Source: Methanococcoides sp. LMO-2
Lineage (GTDB): Archaea; Halobacteriota; Methanosarcinia; Methanosarcinales; Methanosarcinaceae
DNA length: 64,000 bases
Assembly: GCF_038432375.1 (NCBI RefSeq)
Contig: NZ_JBCAUS010000002.1
Location: 496,001 to 560,000 of the forward strand
Reading direction: 5' to 3'
A program made the translations under genes and the position numbers. The notes beneath the pieces are model-generated. The model had not been told where the DNA came from. It saw only the letters and a list, made by a program, of their open reading frames with translations, and made no database searches. The first letter of the stretch is position 1. The number at the start of each line of letters is the position of its first letter. Positions 35,035-44,602 of this stretch are shown one piece after another.

Positions 35035-36198
35035 ATGCTAACACTTGTAGTTGGCGGTTTTCTCGGAAGCGGAAAGACCACCACGATAATCAATACTGGG
35101 AAGTATCTCGTCGACAAAGGGCACAAGGTTGCCATTATTGTTAACGAGATAGGAGAGATCGGGATCGATGGTGATATCATCAATAAATTCGGTTTCGATA
35201 CAAAAGAGATCACAAACGGATGTATCTGTTGTTCACTCAAGATGGGGCTTCGATCGACAGTAATAACGCTTTTCAATTCCTACAATCCGGACGTCCTCAT
35301 AATTGAACCTACCGGAATTGCATTCCCCAACGTTATCAAAAGAGAGATCGAACTGATGGACCTGGGAGAGGGAGCGGAGATCGCACCACTTGTGACACTG
35401 ATCGATGGAAGCAGGTTCAAACACCTTCTAAAAGAGATGAAGCATTTCTCAACACGTCAGATCGAAGATGCAGAGATCCTTGCCATCAACAAGGTCGACC
35501 TTATGGATAATCTGCAAATACCTATCATAGAAGAATCCGTTCAACAGCTCAACAGGAAAGCAAAAGTGATACGCATCTCCGGAAATGACAGAGATGAGAA
35601 ATTCTATGATTTTATGGATATGGTATTTCCGGAAGAAATACGGGATGGTTCCCCGGGCGCCGAACTTCAACAAACTAAAGCTACTGAAGCGGCTAAATTA
35701 TCTATTGCTCCTGCAAATGGCATCTCACTTGTCAGCAAGGAACATATGGAGATCATACAGGACGAACAGGAAACAGAGAGTTCCATCGATGCATCTGGTG
35801 TTGCAACCTATGCTGCCGAATATAAGATCAAAGATGGCACAGATATCGAAAGATCAAAGATGATAGCCAGGGATATCATGACCAAAATAAAGGCAGAGGT
35901 TATGAAGCATAGTCCTGAGTTCATAGGCCACATCAAGATGTTCCTTGATTCTGATGCGGATACAGTTAAAATGAACGTTACCGCATACTTTGAAGAACCA
36001 CAATTAGAACTGATAGAGACAGGCGAGAATGAGACATTCAAGTTGAAGATACTTTCAGCGATCTCAAACATGGATAAAGATGATCTTGTGAAGATAGTGG
36101 ACAACTTCGCAACAGATGTATTCAACAGCTATGGAATTGCCATTGAGAAGCTTGACCCACATCACCATCATGAACACGGACATACACACCATCATTAA
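35035..36198 (+). CDS. CobW/P47K-family GTPase (metallochaperone) with His-rich C-terminus
   Basis: This 387-aa G3E-class GTPase has Walker A GGFLGSGKTT (residues 7-16), the metal-binding GCICCSL (about 63-69), and the NKVD guanine-specificity motif (about 146). The C-terminal tail is HHHHEHGHTHHH, a likely metal-binding or storage stretch. Members of this family insert or deliver Zn, Co or Ni. In a corrinoid-rich methanogen, cobalt or zinc are natural guesses but the metal is not determined. GAGGAG stands 9 bases before the ATG. It is convergent with a hydantoinase-like gene. Confidence 0.88.
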   Translation: MLTLVVGGFLGSGKTTTIINTGKYLVDKGHKVAIIVNEIGEIGIDGDIINKFGFDTKEITNGCICCSLKMGLRSTVITLFNSYNPDVLIIEPTGIAFPNVIKREIELMDLGEGAEIAPLVTLIDGSRFKHLLKEMKHFSTRQIEDAEILAINKVDLMDNLQIPIIEESVQQLNRKAKVIRISGNDRDEKFYDFMDMVFPEEIRDGSPGAELQQTKATEAAKLSIAPANGISLVSKEHMEIIQDEQETESSIDASGVATYAAEYKIKDGTDIERSKMIARDIMTKIKAEVMKHSPEFIGHIKMFLDSDADTVKMNVTAYFEEPQLELIETGENETFKLKILSAISNMDKDDLVKIVDNFATDVFNSYGIAIEKLDPHHHHEHGHTHHH

Positions 36199-36220
36199 AG
36201 ATGATTACCTTCATTTATTC

Positions 36221-36268
36221 GGAGCTCCTAAAAAATGAATATCAGGAGTTATTTTATTTTATTTTATT
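36221..36268 (+). terminator. Probable terminator after the CobW gene
   Basis: CTCCT and AGGAG can pair across 36226-36249, followed by a TTATTTTATTTTATTTT stretch. Confidence 0.5.
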
Positions 36269-36350
36269 TCAATACGGGATTAAACTAATTCTGTGAACTA
36301 AAATGAAAGGTACGGAGAATAAATCCAATTTTAAAATACAACATTCGCTT

Positions 36351-38267
36351 TCAGATTATACCTACACCAACAAAGGTTAGTTTCGATTCCATCGGAGGAT
36401 GCCTCCAGCCTTCAGGTGAAACATGCTTTTCTGTCACCGTCACGTTAACGTTACTTTCCCTGATACCACATTCACTCATGTAACTATAGGTAAGCGATCT
36501 GCCATGGTCATTGGCAAACGATAATGCCTGTACATATGTATCAAATTTAAGCCTTCCATCGGGAGAGAAGACAAAGAAGTCCCTGTCAGGATTATTCACA
36601 GATTCTGGCTTTATCATTATCTCTATCCTCTTGATGCCTTTTCCGAATAGTGCTCCTGCTGCATTGCCAACCTCAGCATGATCCGGAACAATTACCTCAG
36701 CATTTATGAAGGACCTGACATCGTCCTTGTAAGCAATTACAGGACCACCCAAGAGAACCACCGGAACTTCCACATCGAACTTTGCCCTGAATTTCCCATC
36801 CACTATCATTTCAATACCTGATCCATCCACCCCTGGCAGGAGATAGGACATCAGTCCAAAAGCCATATTCCTGGCAAACCTTTTTTTCAGGGAAGCTGAA
36901 AGCTCATATTTACCTGTGTTATTGAGCTTTGCAATGACATCCGCACCCAGCTTGGAGGCCTCGGAGTTCCACTCGTCGTACTCGCCCAAAACATGCAATA
37001 CATCTGTTGGGGTAAATCCGATCGCCTGGATAAGCCTTTTCTTTATCAGGGAACTCAACACAAAGGATGATGGAGGTTTTTTCAATACTGTGGACATCTC
37101 ATCGAAGGAAACGGGATCTGAACCTATTACGGACAAGACCATCTCCTCATTCTCCGTCAGATCAACGATCTCATGTTCTGTCCTCACAAAAAACTTTGTA
37201 GGCTGGATGTTCTCATCAAAAAGCCTGCGTGAAGGAACAACTGTCCTCTTTAGCTTTTCAAGAAATCCTTTGTATTTAACAGCAGCAAGACATAATGGCT
37301 CTACCCTTCTCGGCCCTATGTAGACTTTTTTATCCTTTGTCCAGATATGGCTGTCTCCACCCATTGCAGAGGTTTCCATGTGAATAGCCTTGACCTTTGT
37401 CTGCCATCCACCGACAACTGCTCCTGCCTCACTAAGGTCCGGGACATTTTCGTAAAGCATGGAAACATCAGTACTTGTTCCACCAACGTCTACCACAGCA
37501 CAGGTGCCTATTTCAGCAAGATAGGACGCCCCTATCAGGCTTGCAGCCGGTCCGGAGAAGATCGTCTCAATGGGTCTTTCAAGTGCATCCCCGATACCAA
37601 CAACCGAACCATCACATTTGAGCATGATAAGCCGGGCATGCATTCGCCTTCTTTTCATTTCGGCTATGATCGCGTTTATGAAATGTTTCCCTACAGGAAG
37701 CAACTGTGCATTCAGGTAAGCCGTCACTGATCTCTCATAGGCACCAATGTCCTGGGAAAGTTCATGGCCGCATACCACCGGCTTACCTGTAAGTTTCGTG
37801 ATAAGTTCTTTTACGCGCAGTTCATGCTCAGGATTGCGTATGCTAAAATGTGAAGAAACGGCAAATGCGGATACATTATCATGTACTCCTTTCACAAAAT
37901 GTTTCACCGCTTCTATGTCCAGGGGAGCCATCTCTTCGCCCATATGGTCATGGCCACCTGAAACGAAAATGATGTCATTTGTGGGAAAATCCTTTTCAAC
38001 ATTATGATCACCTGCAAGAATAAGACCTACGGGATAACCAGTATCTTCCAGAACAGTATTTGTAGCAAGTGTTGTAGAAAGCGATACAAGTTTTACTTTT
38101 TCCAGATAACTCTCATCGATACCATCTATGGCATTTTTAATTCCCTCGATCAGATCAGGATATGTGGTCAAGGCCTTATTGGAAGTTACAACCGACCTGT
38201 CCGAATCCCTCACAAGGATTGCATCCGTATACGTTCCACCTGCATCTATACCTAAACTATATTGCAT
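36351..38267 (-). CDS. Hydantoinase/oxoprolinase-family ASKHA protein with a winged-helix-like insertion
   Basis: This 638-aa protein resembles the HyuA/5-oxoprolinase N-terminal subunit. The ATPase motifs are GIDAGGTYTDAIL (residues 5-17), STTLATNTVLE (about 64-74), GPAASLIGASYL and VVDVGGTSTDVSML (about 258-271). Residues about 372-420 look like an inserted winged-helix unit (EEMVLSVIG, SFDEMSTVLKKPPSSFVLSSLIKKRLI). No hydantoinase B-type partner gene is adjacent, so an amidohydrolase role is doubtful. Methanogen homologs are often linked to one-carbon genes but their function is unknown. Start ATG 38267 has GGTGAT upstream. Confidence 0.8.
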   Translation of the reverse strand: MQYSLGIDAGGTYTDAILVRDSDRSVVTSNKALTTYPDLIEGIKNAIDGIDESYLEKVKLVSLSTTLATNTVLEDTGYPVGLILAGDHNVEKDFPTNDIIFVSGGHDHMGEEMAPLDIEAVKHFVKGVHDNVSAFAVSSHFSIRNPEHELRVKELITKLTGKPVVCGHELSQDIGAYERSVTAYLNAQLLPVGKHFINAIIAEMKRRRMHARLIMLKCDGSVVGIGDALERPIETIFSGPAASLIGASYLAEIGTCAVVDVGGTSTDVSMLYENVPDLSEAGAVVGGWQTKVKAIHMETSAMGGDSHIWTKDKKVYIGPRRVEPLCLAAVKYKGFLEKLKRTVVPSRRLFDENIQPTKFFVRTEHEIVDLTENEEMVLSVIGSDPVSFDEMSTVLKKPPSSFVLSSLIKKRLIQAIGFTPTDVLHVLGEYDEWNSEASKLGADVIAKLNNTGKYELSASLKKRFARNMAFGLMSYLLPGVDGSGIEMIVDGKFRAKFDVEVPVVLLGGPVIAYKDDVRSFINAEVIVPDHAEVGNAAGALFGKGIKRIEIMIKPESVNNPDRDFFVFSPDGRLKFDTYVQALSFANDHGRSLTYSYMSECGIRESNVNVTVTEKHVSPEGWRHPPMESKLTFVGVGII

Positions 38268-38350
38268 TATTAATCACCGTTCTTTCTATCGGTAACGATC
38301 GGATAGTACCAGGTCCGATCGGAATCGATTATTCATGCCAAATAGGAACA

Positions 38351-39196
38351 TTATAGGGGTTCAATGTGGACAAATACGTCCGATACTCCCCTATACGTTC
38401 TTTTTAGATCATTTTCAATGCGTGCAATCAAACGTTGTGTATCCCTGATATGCATATCAGACAATACCTTTACACGAAGATCAACAAAGAGACTTTGCGA
38501 AGCTCCATGTGCACGCACCATATAGCACTCCTCCACGCCATCTATAGAATTCACTATACTGCATACTGCGGATTCATCAAGTATGCGTGCATCACATAAT
38601 GTATTACTGGATTCCACAATAATGGATGCACATTCCTTGAAAAGAAATGCAACGATCAGAAATACGACCAGAATTTCTGCCAATGGATAAATAGTACCAG
38701 ATAACAGAACCCCTACAACTACAATTGACAATAAAAGATTTGTTTCTATCAGAGAGGGGATAAAAATGTCTTTTATTCCTAAGGTTGGATCCTCTTTTTT
38801 GGTTCTCAGTATTAAAATATCCAGAATTATTGAAATAACTAATATTGCAATCACAAATGAATAGAATTTATAATAATTATCTACTGATATAGCTAAGATC
38901 ATCGTTTTTAGAATGTATATGCCAAACAGAACAAACATCAAAGCAACAGAAAGAGACATCAATGAACCATATTTTTTGTATCCATATGGATGATCTTTGT
39001 CAGTAAACTGCGAAACTAGATGTGGAACAAATATTCTGGCAAATACGATTATACAGACAAAAAGTGAATAATATCCAATTGATTCAATTGCAGAAAGTCC
39101 AGCAAAGATTCCTATCGTTAGCTCCAGTACTGAAATTGCCAGATAAACTAAGAAGATCGCAAATGATATTCCCTTTACTGAATATATTGTCCACAT
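38351..39196 (-). CDS. Cation diffusion facilitator-like protein with degenerate metal sites
   Basis: This 281-aa protein has six membrane segments and the family layout, including KDHPYGYKKYGSL after TM2 and a C-terminal ferredoxin-like domain (VEECYMVRAHGASQSLFVDLRV). The residues that bind zinc in transporting CDFs are not in place: the TM2 D-x-x-H-S-x-x-D motif reads AIESIGYYSLF and the TM5 motif reads FIPSLIETN. It may be a non-transporting or regulatory paralog, or it may move something else. GAAGGGATC lies 4 bases before the ATG. Its C-terminal domain still resembles the metal-sensing domain. Confidence 0.78.
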   Translation of the reverse strand: MWTIYSVKGISFAIFLVYLAISVLELTIGIFAGLSAIESIGYYSLFVCIIVFARIFVPHLVSQFTDKDHPYGYKKYGSLMSLSVALMFVLFGIYILKTMILAISVDNYYKFYSFVIAILVISIILDILILRTKKEDPTLGIKDIFIPSLIETNLLLSIVVVGVLLSGTIYPLAEILVVFLIVAFLFKECASIIVESSNTLCDARILDESAVCSIVNSIDGVEECYMVRAHGASQSLFVDLRVKVLSDMHIRDTQRLIARIENDLKRTYRGVSDVFVHIEPL

Positions 39197-39283
39197 ATTG
39201 ATCCCTTCATTTTTCAGTCATCAGGTTTCAGCCGGCCAGAAGACCGGCCTAAAACCTGGAAATACGTACCTTATACCTTAATT

Positions 39284-39901
39284 TCACAGAGGTGCAATGG
39301 TCTTACCAAAGACGGAATTTGCCACAAGTGCAAGTGAAGTGTACAATGCAGAAATTCCAAGTATCAAAGTTACGTAACCTGCAAGTGATCCAACACCTAT
39401 TCCAAGGTTTGCTGCTGCATTCAGGAAGAATGTCAGTGTAAGTGCAATAAACACCACAATTATTGCCTTGATGCCGATCTTAAATGTAACAAGCAACAAC
39501 ACAAGGGAAACGATGCCCCATATCAAAAGGTAGAATCCAACGGATGCTGCACTGGCTGCACCGAGAACTCCACTTGCAAGTCCTGTAGACATCAGTATAA
39601 ACGCAAAGGAGAACCAGAACAGGCCAAAAGCTGAGAATGCTGTTGCTCCGAACACATCTCCTTTCTTCCAACCTTCAATTCCTGCAAATACCTGTGCAAA
39701 TCCACCAAGGAAAATGGACATTGATACTACCATTGTAGCATCTGCAAAGAATCCTGACCCCATCAGGCCAAGCATTGTAGCAGCAAGACCAAGTCCCATG
39801 AATCCGAGTGGTGCATGATCTGATGTTTTATCAATTATATGAAATTCATTCTCAGGCTTACATAAAACACAGTTTTCTGGAGCCTCTTCATTGTTTGTCA
39901 A
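39284..39901 (-). CDS. Acetate uptake transporter (AceTr/GPR1-FUN34-YaaH family)
   Basis: This 205-aa protein has six membrane spans and the family motif APLGFMGLGL near residue 30, followed by the SAFGLFWFSFA segment (about 90-100) that lines the acetate path. In Methanosarcina the homologous protein AceP is linked to acetate uptake. The N-terminus has an extra CVLCKPE motif. The start is TTG at 39901 with GGAAGTGAT upstream; no ATG fits before the first helix. Acetate would feed the CODH/ACS route encoded at the window start, but no acetate kinase or phosphotransacetylase lies here, so transport direction is open. Confidence 0.82.
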   Translation of the reverse strand: MTNNEEAPENCVLCKPENEFHIIDKTSDHAPLGFMGLGLAATMLGLMGSGFFADATMVVSMSIFLGGFAQVFAGIEGWKKGDVFGATAFSAFGLFWFSFAFILMSTGLASGVLGAASAASVGFYLLIWGIVSLVLLLVTFKIGIKAIIVVFIALTLTFFLNAAANLGIGVGSLAGYVTLILGISALYTSLALVANSVFGKTIAPL

Positions 39902-40170
39902 ATATAATCACTTCCTGTTTTATTGTAATAATGGATGTTGTAAACTACGAATTAATCATAAATATTCAAAAGATTATAAATTGTAATATATAATAGAGTA
40001 AACACATACTCAGTGAAAATAAAAACTGATTATTCAAAGGAGATAAAGGAGTTTGTAAATTCCTGGATATCGCCTCCTATATATTCGTTTGTTTTAGTAA
40101 GAGTTTTCTTAGTTAGTGAAAAGGTTCATGAAAATGTCTGTAACACAAGGGTAATTTTCTAGGTGATGAT
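39902..40170. other. Intergenic region upstream of the acetate transporter
   Basis: This is an AT-rich sequence. A TATA-type stretch (ATTATAAATTG complement region, about 39970-39995) serves the minus-strand transporter gene. I see no gene or RNA here. Confidence 0.4.
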
Positions 40171-40197
40171 AGTAGCCCCAAGGGGAATGGGGCTACT
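40171..40197 (-). terminator. Stem-loop after mtaB1
   Basis: AGTAGCCCC (40171-40179) pairs perfectly with GGGGCTACT (40189-40197). It begins 34 bases after the mtaB1 stop on the minus strand. There is no long U tract, so it may act as a 3'-end stabilising hairpin rather than a classic terminator. Confidence 0.55.
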
Positions 40198-40230
40198 GTC
40201 CACGTTTGGAAAAACTCTTCGTCAAACTGC

Positions 40231-41616
40231 TTAGAGACCGTAGTTCTCAGGCAGGAATACCTTGACTTCTTCCTTGTACTTGGCCATGCAGTCGCTCATG
40301 AAGGTGTCCTTGTCATCTGTAAGTCCGGACAGTGCTTCCTTTGCATCTGCGAGTGCACCCTTCTCGAATCTTGTGAGCTCGAGCTTGCCAGCTACTCCTT
40401 CTTCCATGATCTCGATGGATTTGAGTGCAGCGTTCTTTGCACGGAGGTAGATGTCATTACCGTCTTTGACAATTGCCTCACCAACGCGGTATGCGTTGTC
40501 ATATGCAAGCACATAGCCCTGTGGGTCCCTGTACTTGTCGGAAAGTACCATAAGATCCCTGAGGGTCTTCTCCTGACCTGTTGCAGTTGCTGTGTTCATA
40601 AGAGCACAGTCATATGCAAGTGATTCTGACCAGCACTGTACAGAAGTACCACCAAACTCTGCGTGGTATTCAACAGACTCGTTGGACCAGAGATCACAGC
40701 ACTGCATGACAAGGTTACCCATGACATCAGAGTGTGCGCAGGTTGAGCTCTTACCTTCCTGTGCAATTGGGACACCAGCAATTGATTTTACGATGGTGTT
40801 CTCATATCCACAGTCCTTACCTGGACCTACAGCTCCTGCCTCGTATGCTGCGAGTGATCTTGGTGCTGAGATTGCCCTTGCAATGATTGCAAGTGTGTGA
40901 GCAAGGTTCTTGTCAAGAAGACCACCTGCAATGAACATTGCAGTGTTTGCTTCGGAACAGTCAGTGTCACCGGCTGCAAGAACGTTGTTCTTCTTAGCAA
41001 CGCTGGCGATCTCCTGCCAGATGAAGTCCATGTCAATGGTACCAAGGCATCCAATTGCGTAGAGCATACCTGGTACATCGTTCCTCAGGATAGCATAGTC
41101 GAATACTTCCTTACCACCCATTGTCTCAATGGAAAGCAGGTCAGCACCGTTTGATGCTACTTCCTCAAAGGACTCCATAAGGGTGTTGAACTTGTCGCCT
41201 CTGAGCTCAAGGAAATCACGGTCTTCACGAATGTCACCAGGGGTGTGTCTTAATGCACATTTGATACCGTATTCATCGTGGAATTCTTCCATGATCTCTT
41301 TCTGTGCATGTGCGACCGCTCCTCCCCAGGTTGGGTTGTTGGTCATCTGTTCAACGTGTTCTGTCTCAAGTACTACAGATGGGAAACCTACCTGAACCAT
41401 ACGGTTCATGATATCTGTGGTGATCCTCTGGTATTCCTTGACCAGCTTCTCCTTTGATGCACCTGCTTCAGGTCTTGGAGCATAGTTTACTTCAGGAGTA
41501 GCGTAACCGGCACCGATCTCAAGACCGAGTCCTGCTTTTACAGGGAACTTGGATTTACCGAAGACCATTTCATCTGCACTGCCATATGCCATCTTTGTGT
41601 ATCTGTTTATTGCCAT
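40231..41616 (-). CDS. mtaB1: Methanol:corrinoid methyltransferase MtaB (copy 1)
   Basis: This 461-aa zinc enzyme activates methanol and methylates the cobalt of MtaC. Recognised family stretches are INRYTKMAYGSADEMVFGKS at the N-terminus, ETEHVEQMTNNP, the Zn-site region with GDTDCSEANTAMF and GPGKDCGYEN, and AHSDVMGNLVMQCCDLWSNE. The start is MAINRYTK, with GGGGTGAG 6 bases upstream; the GTG three codons earlier overlaps this site. It lies 14 bases after mtaC1, in the order mtaC-mtaB. It is closely similar to the copy at 43204-44589. Confidence 0.96.
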   Translation of the reverse strand: MAINRYTKMAYGSADEMVFGKSKFPVKAGLGLEIGAGYATPEVNYAPRPEAGASKEKLVKEYQRITTDIMNRMVQVGFPSVVLETEHVEQMTNNPTWGGAVAHAQKEIMEEFHDEYGIKCALRHTPGDIREDRDFLELRGDKFNTLMESFEEVASNGADLLSIETMGGKEVFDYAILRNDVPGMLYAIGCLGTIDMDFIWQEIASVAKKNNVLAAGDTDCSEANTAMFIAGGLLDKNLAHTLAIIARAISAPRSLAAYEAGAVGPGKDCGYENTIVKSIAGVPIAQEGKSSTCAHSDVMGNLVMQCCDLWSNESVEYHAEFGGTSVQCWSESLAYDCALMNTATATGQEKTLRDLMVLSDKYRDPQGYVLAYDNAYRVGEAIVKDGNDIYLRAKNAALKSIEIMEEGVAGKLELTRFEKGALADAKEALSGLTDDKDTFMSDCMAKYKEEVKVFLPENYGL

Positions 41617-41630
41617 ATTTCTCACCCCAT

Positions 41631-42401
41631 TCAGTGTTTGTGGAATTCCTCTTTCAGTGCATCAAGAGCTGCACCAGCAACGATCTGATCTGCGATCTTT
41701 GGTGCGTCAGCTGCTTCCTCACCATAGACACCAAGCTCGTAGGTAGTTACGAAGTCCTGGTTAACTGCTCCACCGCCACATGCGAATGGGACCTTAATAC
41801 CTGCTTCAAGAAGCCTGTCGTTGACAGCCTTGAAAGCATACATTGTTGTTGTCATCAGTGCAGTACCTGTAAGCATGATTGGGTTCTCAGCTTTGACAGC
41901 TTCAATAACTTCATCTACAGGAACATCACGGCCAAGGTCAACTACCTCATATCCGTTTGCTCTGAGAAGTGCTGCTACAATGGTCTTACCAATGTCGTGT
42001 ACATCTCCTTCTGCTACGTGGCAGACAACTTTACCCTTTGAAACAGGTGCTTCATCGGACTGATCCTTACAGAACTCAATACCATCAAGCATTGCATCTG
42101 CAGACATCATGACGTTTGGCAGGAAAATTACACCCTGGTCGTACAGATCTGTAACAACCTTCATACCTACCATAAGTGCATCGTCGATCAATGCAATTGG
42201 GTTCTTACCTGCATCGATTGCAGCTTCAAGCCCTTCAATAACGTCGTCTTCCTCACCTTCAAAGATAGCTTCTGCAATTGGCCTGTATAACTCATCGGTT
42301 GGATAAAGTTCAGCCGCTGCATCTTCAGGAGACATTGCCTTTTCCATTTGTACATTGTACCTTACCAGAATCTCACTGGGGTCTATGTCAAGACTGGTCA
42401 T
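41631..42401 (-). CDS. mtaC1: Methanol corrinoid protein MtaC (copy 1)
   Basis: This 256-aa corrinoid protein accepts the methyl group from methanol on Co(I) and hands it to MtaA. The N-terminal helical cap is followed by the B12 domain with EGDVHDIGKTIV (His ligand), GTALMTTTM and CGGGAVNQDF. AAGGAAG lies 6 bases before the ATG. The gene is acidic, with codon use like other highly expressed genes here. It is first in the mtaC1B1 operon. A TATA-type element at 42681-42696 or a nearer one at about 42520-42530 may drive it. Confidence 0.96.
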   Translation of the reverse strand: MTSLDIDPSEILVRYNVQMEKAMSPEDAAAELYPTDELYRPIAEAIFEGEEDDVIEGLEAAIDAGKNPIALIDDALMVGMKVVTDLYDQGVIFLPNVMMSADAMLDGIEFCKDQSDEAPVSKGKVVCHVAEGDVHDIGKTIVAALLRANGYEVVDLGRDVPVDEVIEAVKAENPIMLTGTALMTTTMYAFKAVNDRLLEAGIKVPFACGGGAVNQDFVTTYELGVYGEEAADAPKIADQIVAGAALDALKEEFHKH

Positions 42402-43203
42402 GTTTTACTTCCTTTATTTTTTTACTGATGTTTGAGACGACCATTCTAAAACTAGAAGATCGTCATCGATCCAATCCATAGGATTTCATTCTGAAACCCT
42501 GATAAGACGTCTAGTATGCTAGTATATAAACTTTTGCATTTAATAGTTTTACTATATAAACTAACTGGTAAAAATAATATATTTTTAAGAGTAATTTTTA
42601 AAATAAAAAGACGCCTATTGATATTGAAATTATAAGGGACCAGAGAGATAAAATCGAAATAACATATAATATATAGCAAGTATACTTATATATAATTAAA
42701 AATAATCTGTTGATTTAATATAATATATAAAGATATTGAATGAAGTAAGAATAAATAAAACGATTATAAATAAGATAAAAATGCCGATAGACACTGAATA
42801 ATCAAATAATTCTTTAATAACTAAAGCGAAGTATATGCGTAATAGTCAATATCCTTATATATTACGTAACTGCACTATTTTTTCTTAGAAGACAAAGAAA
42901 ACAGAATCTACAGGTACAATGATCAAAAAGCATAAAAAAATTAGAGATTTCATTTTGAATAAAATAGTACAAATATGAAGATCATGTGATTTATTGAGAC
43001 AGTAGTATAATAATTTAATATTATGATCAGCATTCTTTTTTTACAAAACACTTAAATAGATCTTTTTTGCGCAAGCTTGTCTTAACAAAAAAATAACCAT
43101 CATATCAGAGCTGATAACAGTGTGCCACACCTGAAAGAAGAAAAATAATGTCTGGAATGAAGATAAAAAATGAAAAAATGAAAAAAAATGAGAAGAGACC
43201 TTC
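42402..43203. promoter_or_regulatory. AT-rich region between mtaC1 and mtaB2, holding the mtaC1 promoter
   Basis: These 802 bases contain no gene. On the minus strand there are two TATA candidates for mtaC1: GTTTATATAC at about 42521-42530, and the 16-mer TATACTTATATATAAT (42681-42696, plus strand), which is shared with the mtaA upstream region. Use of the second would give a leader of about 260 nt, in line with the long mta leaders described in Methanosarcina. T-rich tracts on the minus strand at 43160-43200 end the mtaB2 transcript. Confidence 0.5.
42681..42696 (-). promoter_or_regulatory. 16-bp element shared by the mtaC1 and mtaA upstream regions
   Basis: TATACTTATATATAAT (plus strand) is identical at 52521-52536. 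Read on the minus strand it contains a consensus TATA box (TTATATATAAG). It lies 280 bases from the mtaC1 start; the other copy lies 266 bases from the mtaA start. Confidence 0.5.
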
Positions 43204-44589
43204 TCAGTAACCATAATTTTCGGGCCTGAATTCAGGCATTGAGACCTTGAATTTTTCCATCTGCTCATCAATGAAAACATCCTTTTCATCGGTCATAGAG
43301 TAAAGCGCCTTGATAGCTTTTGTCAGAGATGCTTTCTCGAACCGGGAAAGCTCCAGCTGGTCCCTTGAACCTCTCTCAACAAGCTCGCAGGCTTTAATTG
43401 CAGCGTTCTTTGAACGGAGGTAGATGTCGTCACCATCCTCTACAATGGCCTCTCCGATTCTGTACGCATTATCAAATGCAAGTATGAAGGACTGAGGATC
43501 ACGATATCTGTCCGAGGCCATTAGCACATCCCTGAAGACCTTTGTATAACCGGCTTCAATAGCCGTGTTCAGCATAGAGCAATCATAGGATAATGTTTCA
43601 CCCCAGCACTGGACACTCGTTCCACCAAATTCGCCGTGATACTCCACGGACTCATTGGACCAGAGATCACAGCACTGCATGACAAGGTTACCCATGACAT
43701 CAGAGTGTGCACATGTTGAAGCTTTTCCCTCCTGCGAAATAGGTACACCAGCAATTGCTTTTATGATCGTGTTCTCATATCCGCAATCCTTACCCGGGCC
43801 AACAGCTCCTGCCTCGTATGCTGCAAGTGATCTTGGTGCAGAGATTGCCCTTGCCACTATAGCCATCGTATGTGCGAGTTTCCTGTCAAGGAGACCTCCT
43901 GCGATGAACATTGCAGTATTGGCCTGGGAACAATCAGTATCTCCTGCGGCGATCACATTGTGCTTCTTTGCAATACTGCTGATCTCAGACCAGATATATT
44001 CAACATCAAGAGTTCCAAGAATTCCTATAGAGAACATAATTCCCGGAATGTCATTATGGAGAATTGCATTATCAAAAACACCCTTCCCACCAAGCGATTC
44101 AATGGAAAGCATATCGGAACCGCTGGATGCTACCTGCTCAAACGATTCCATAAGAATATCATAATGATCACCACGCAGATCAAGGGTCTCACGACCTCCA
44201 CGGATGTCAGCAAGAGTGGTACGTAATGCACATTTGATACCGTATTCATCATAATATTCTTCCATGATCGTCTTCTGTGCATGTGATATATCGGCTCCCC
44301 ACTCAGGATTCATTGTCATTGGAAGAACATGTTCGGTCTCAAGCACCACAGAAGGAAAACCCACCTGAACCATCCTTTGAAGGACATCAGTTGTTATCTT
44401 CTCATATTCTGCAACAAGCGTTTCTTTAGACTTTCCTGATGAAGGTCTGGGTGCATAATTTACCTCTGCAGAAGTGTAACCAGCTCCGATCTCCAGATCA
44501 AAACCAGTAGTGAGAGGATTAGGACAATGTCCAAAAACCATGTCCTCAAAATCATCATATGCCATTTTTGTGTAGCGTTTTATATCCAT
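43204..44589 (-). CDS. mtaB2: Methanol:corrinoid methyltransferase MtaB (copy 2)
   Basis: This second MtaB has the same 461-residue length as copy 1, with the Zn-site region GDTDCSQANTAMF and GPGKDCGYEN and the AHSDVMGNLVMQCC stretch preserved. The start is MDIKRYTKM with GGTGG 7 bases upstream; a longer in-frame start would overlap the end of mtaC2. It is 13 bases after mtaC2. More differences from copy 1 are present than between the two mtmB copies, so the mta duplication is older or not homogenised. Confidence 0.95.
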   Translation of the reverse strand: MDIKRYTKMAYDDFEDMVFGHCPNPLTTGFDLEIGAGYTSAEVNYAPRPSSGKSKETLVAEYEKITTDVLQRMVQVGFPSVVLETEHVLPMTMNPEWGADISHAQKTIMEEYYDEYGIKCALRTTLADIRGGRETLDLRGDHYDILMESFEQVASSGSDMLSIESLGGKGVFDNAILHNDIPGIMFSIGILGTLDVEYIWSEISSIAKKHNVIAAGDTDCSQANTAMFIAGGLLDRKLAHTMAIVARAISAPRSLAAYEAGAVGPGKDCGYENTIIKAIAGVPISQEGKASTCAHSDVMGNLVMQCCDLWSNESVEYHGEFGGTSVQCWGETLSYDCSMLNTAIEAGYTKVFRDVLMASDRYRDPQSFILAFDNAYRIGEAIVEDGDDIYLRSKNAAIKACELVERGSRDQLELSRFEKASLTKAIKALYSMTDEKDVFIDEQMEKFKVSMPEFRPENYGY

Positions 44590-44602
44590 AAATAAACCAC
44601 CA

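Noticed and set aside
43041-43289. 82-codon minus-strand frame downstream of mtaB2
   Set aside because: It is a shadow of the mtaB2 end and the poly-T terminator region.
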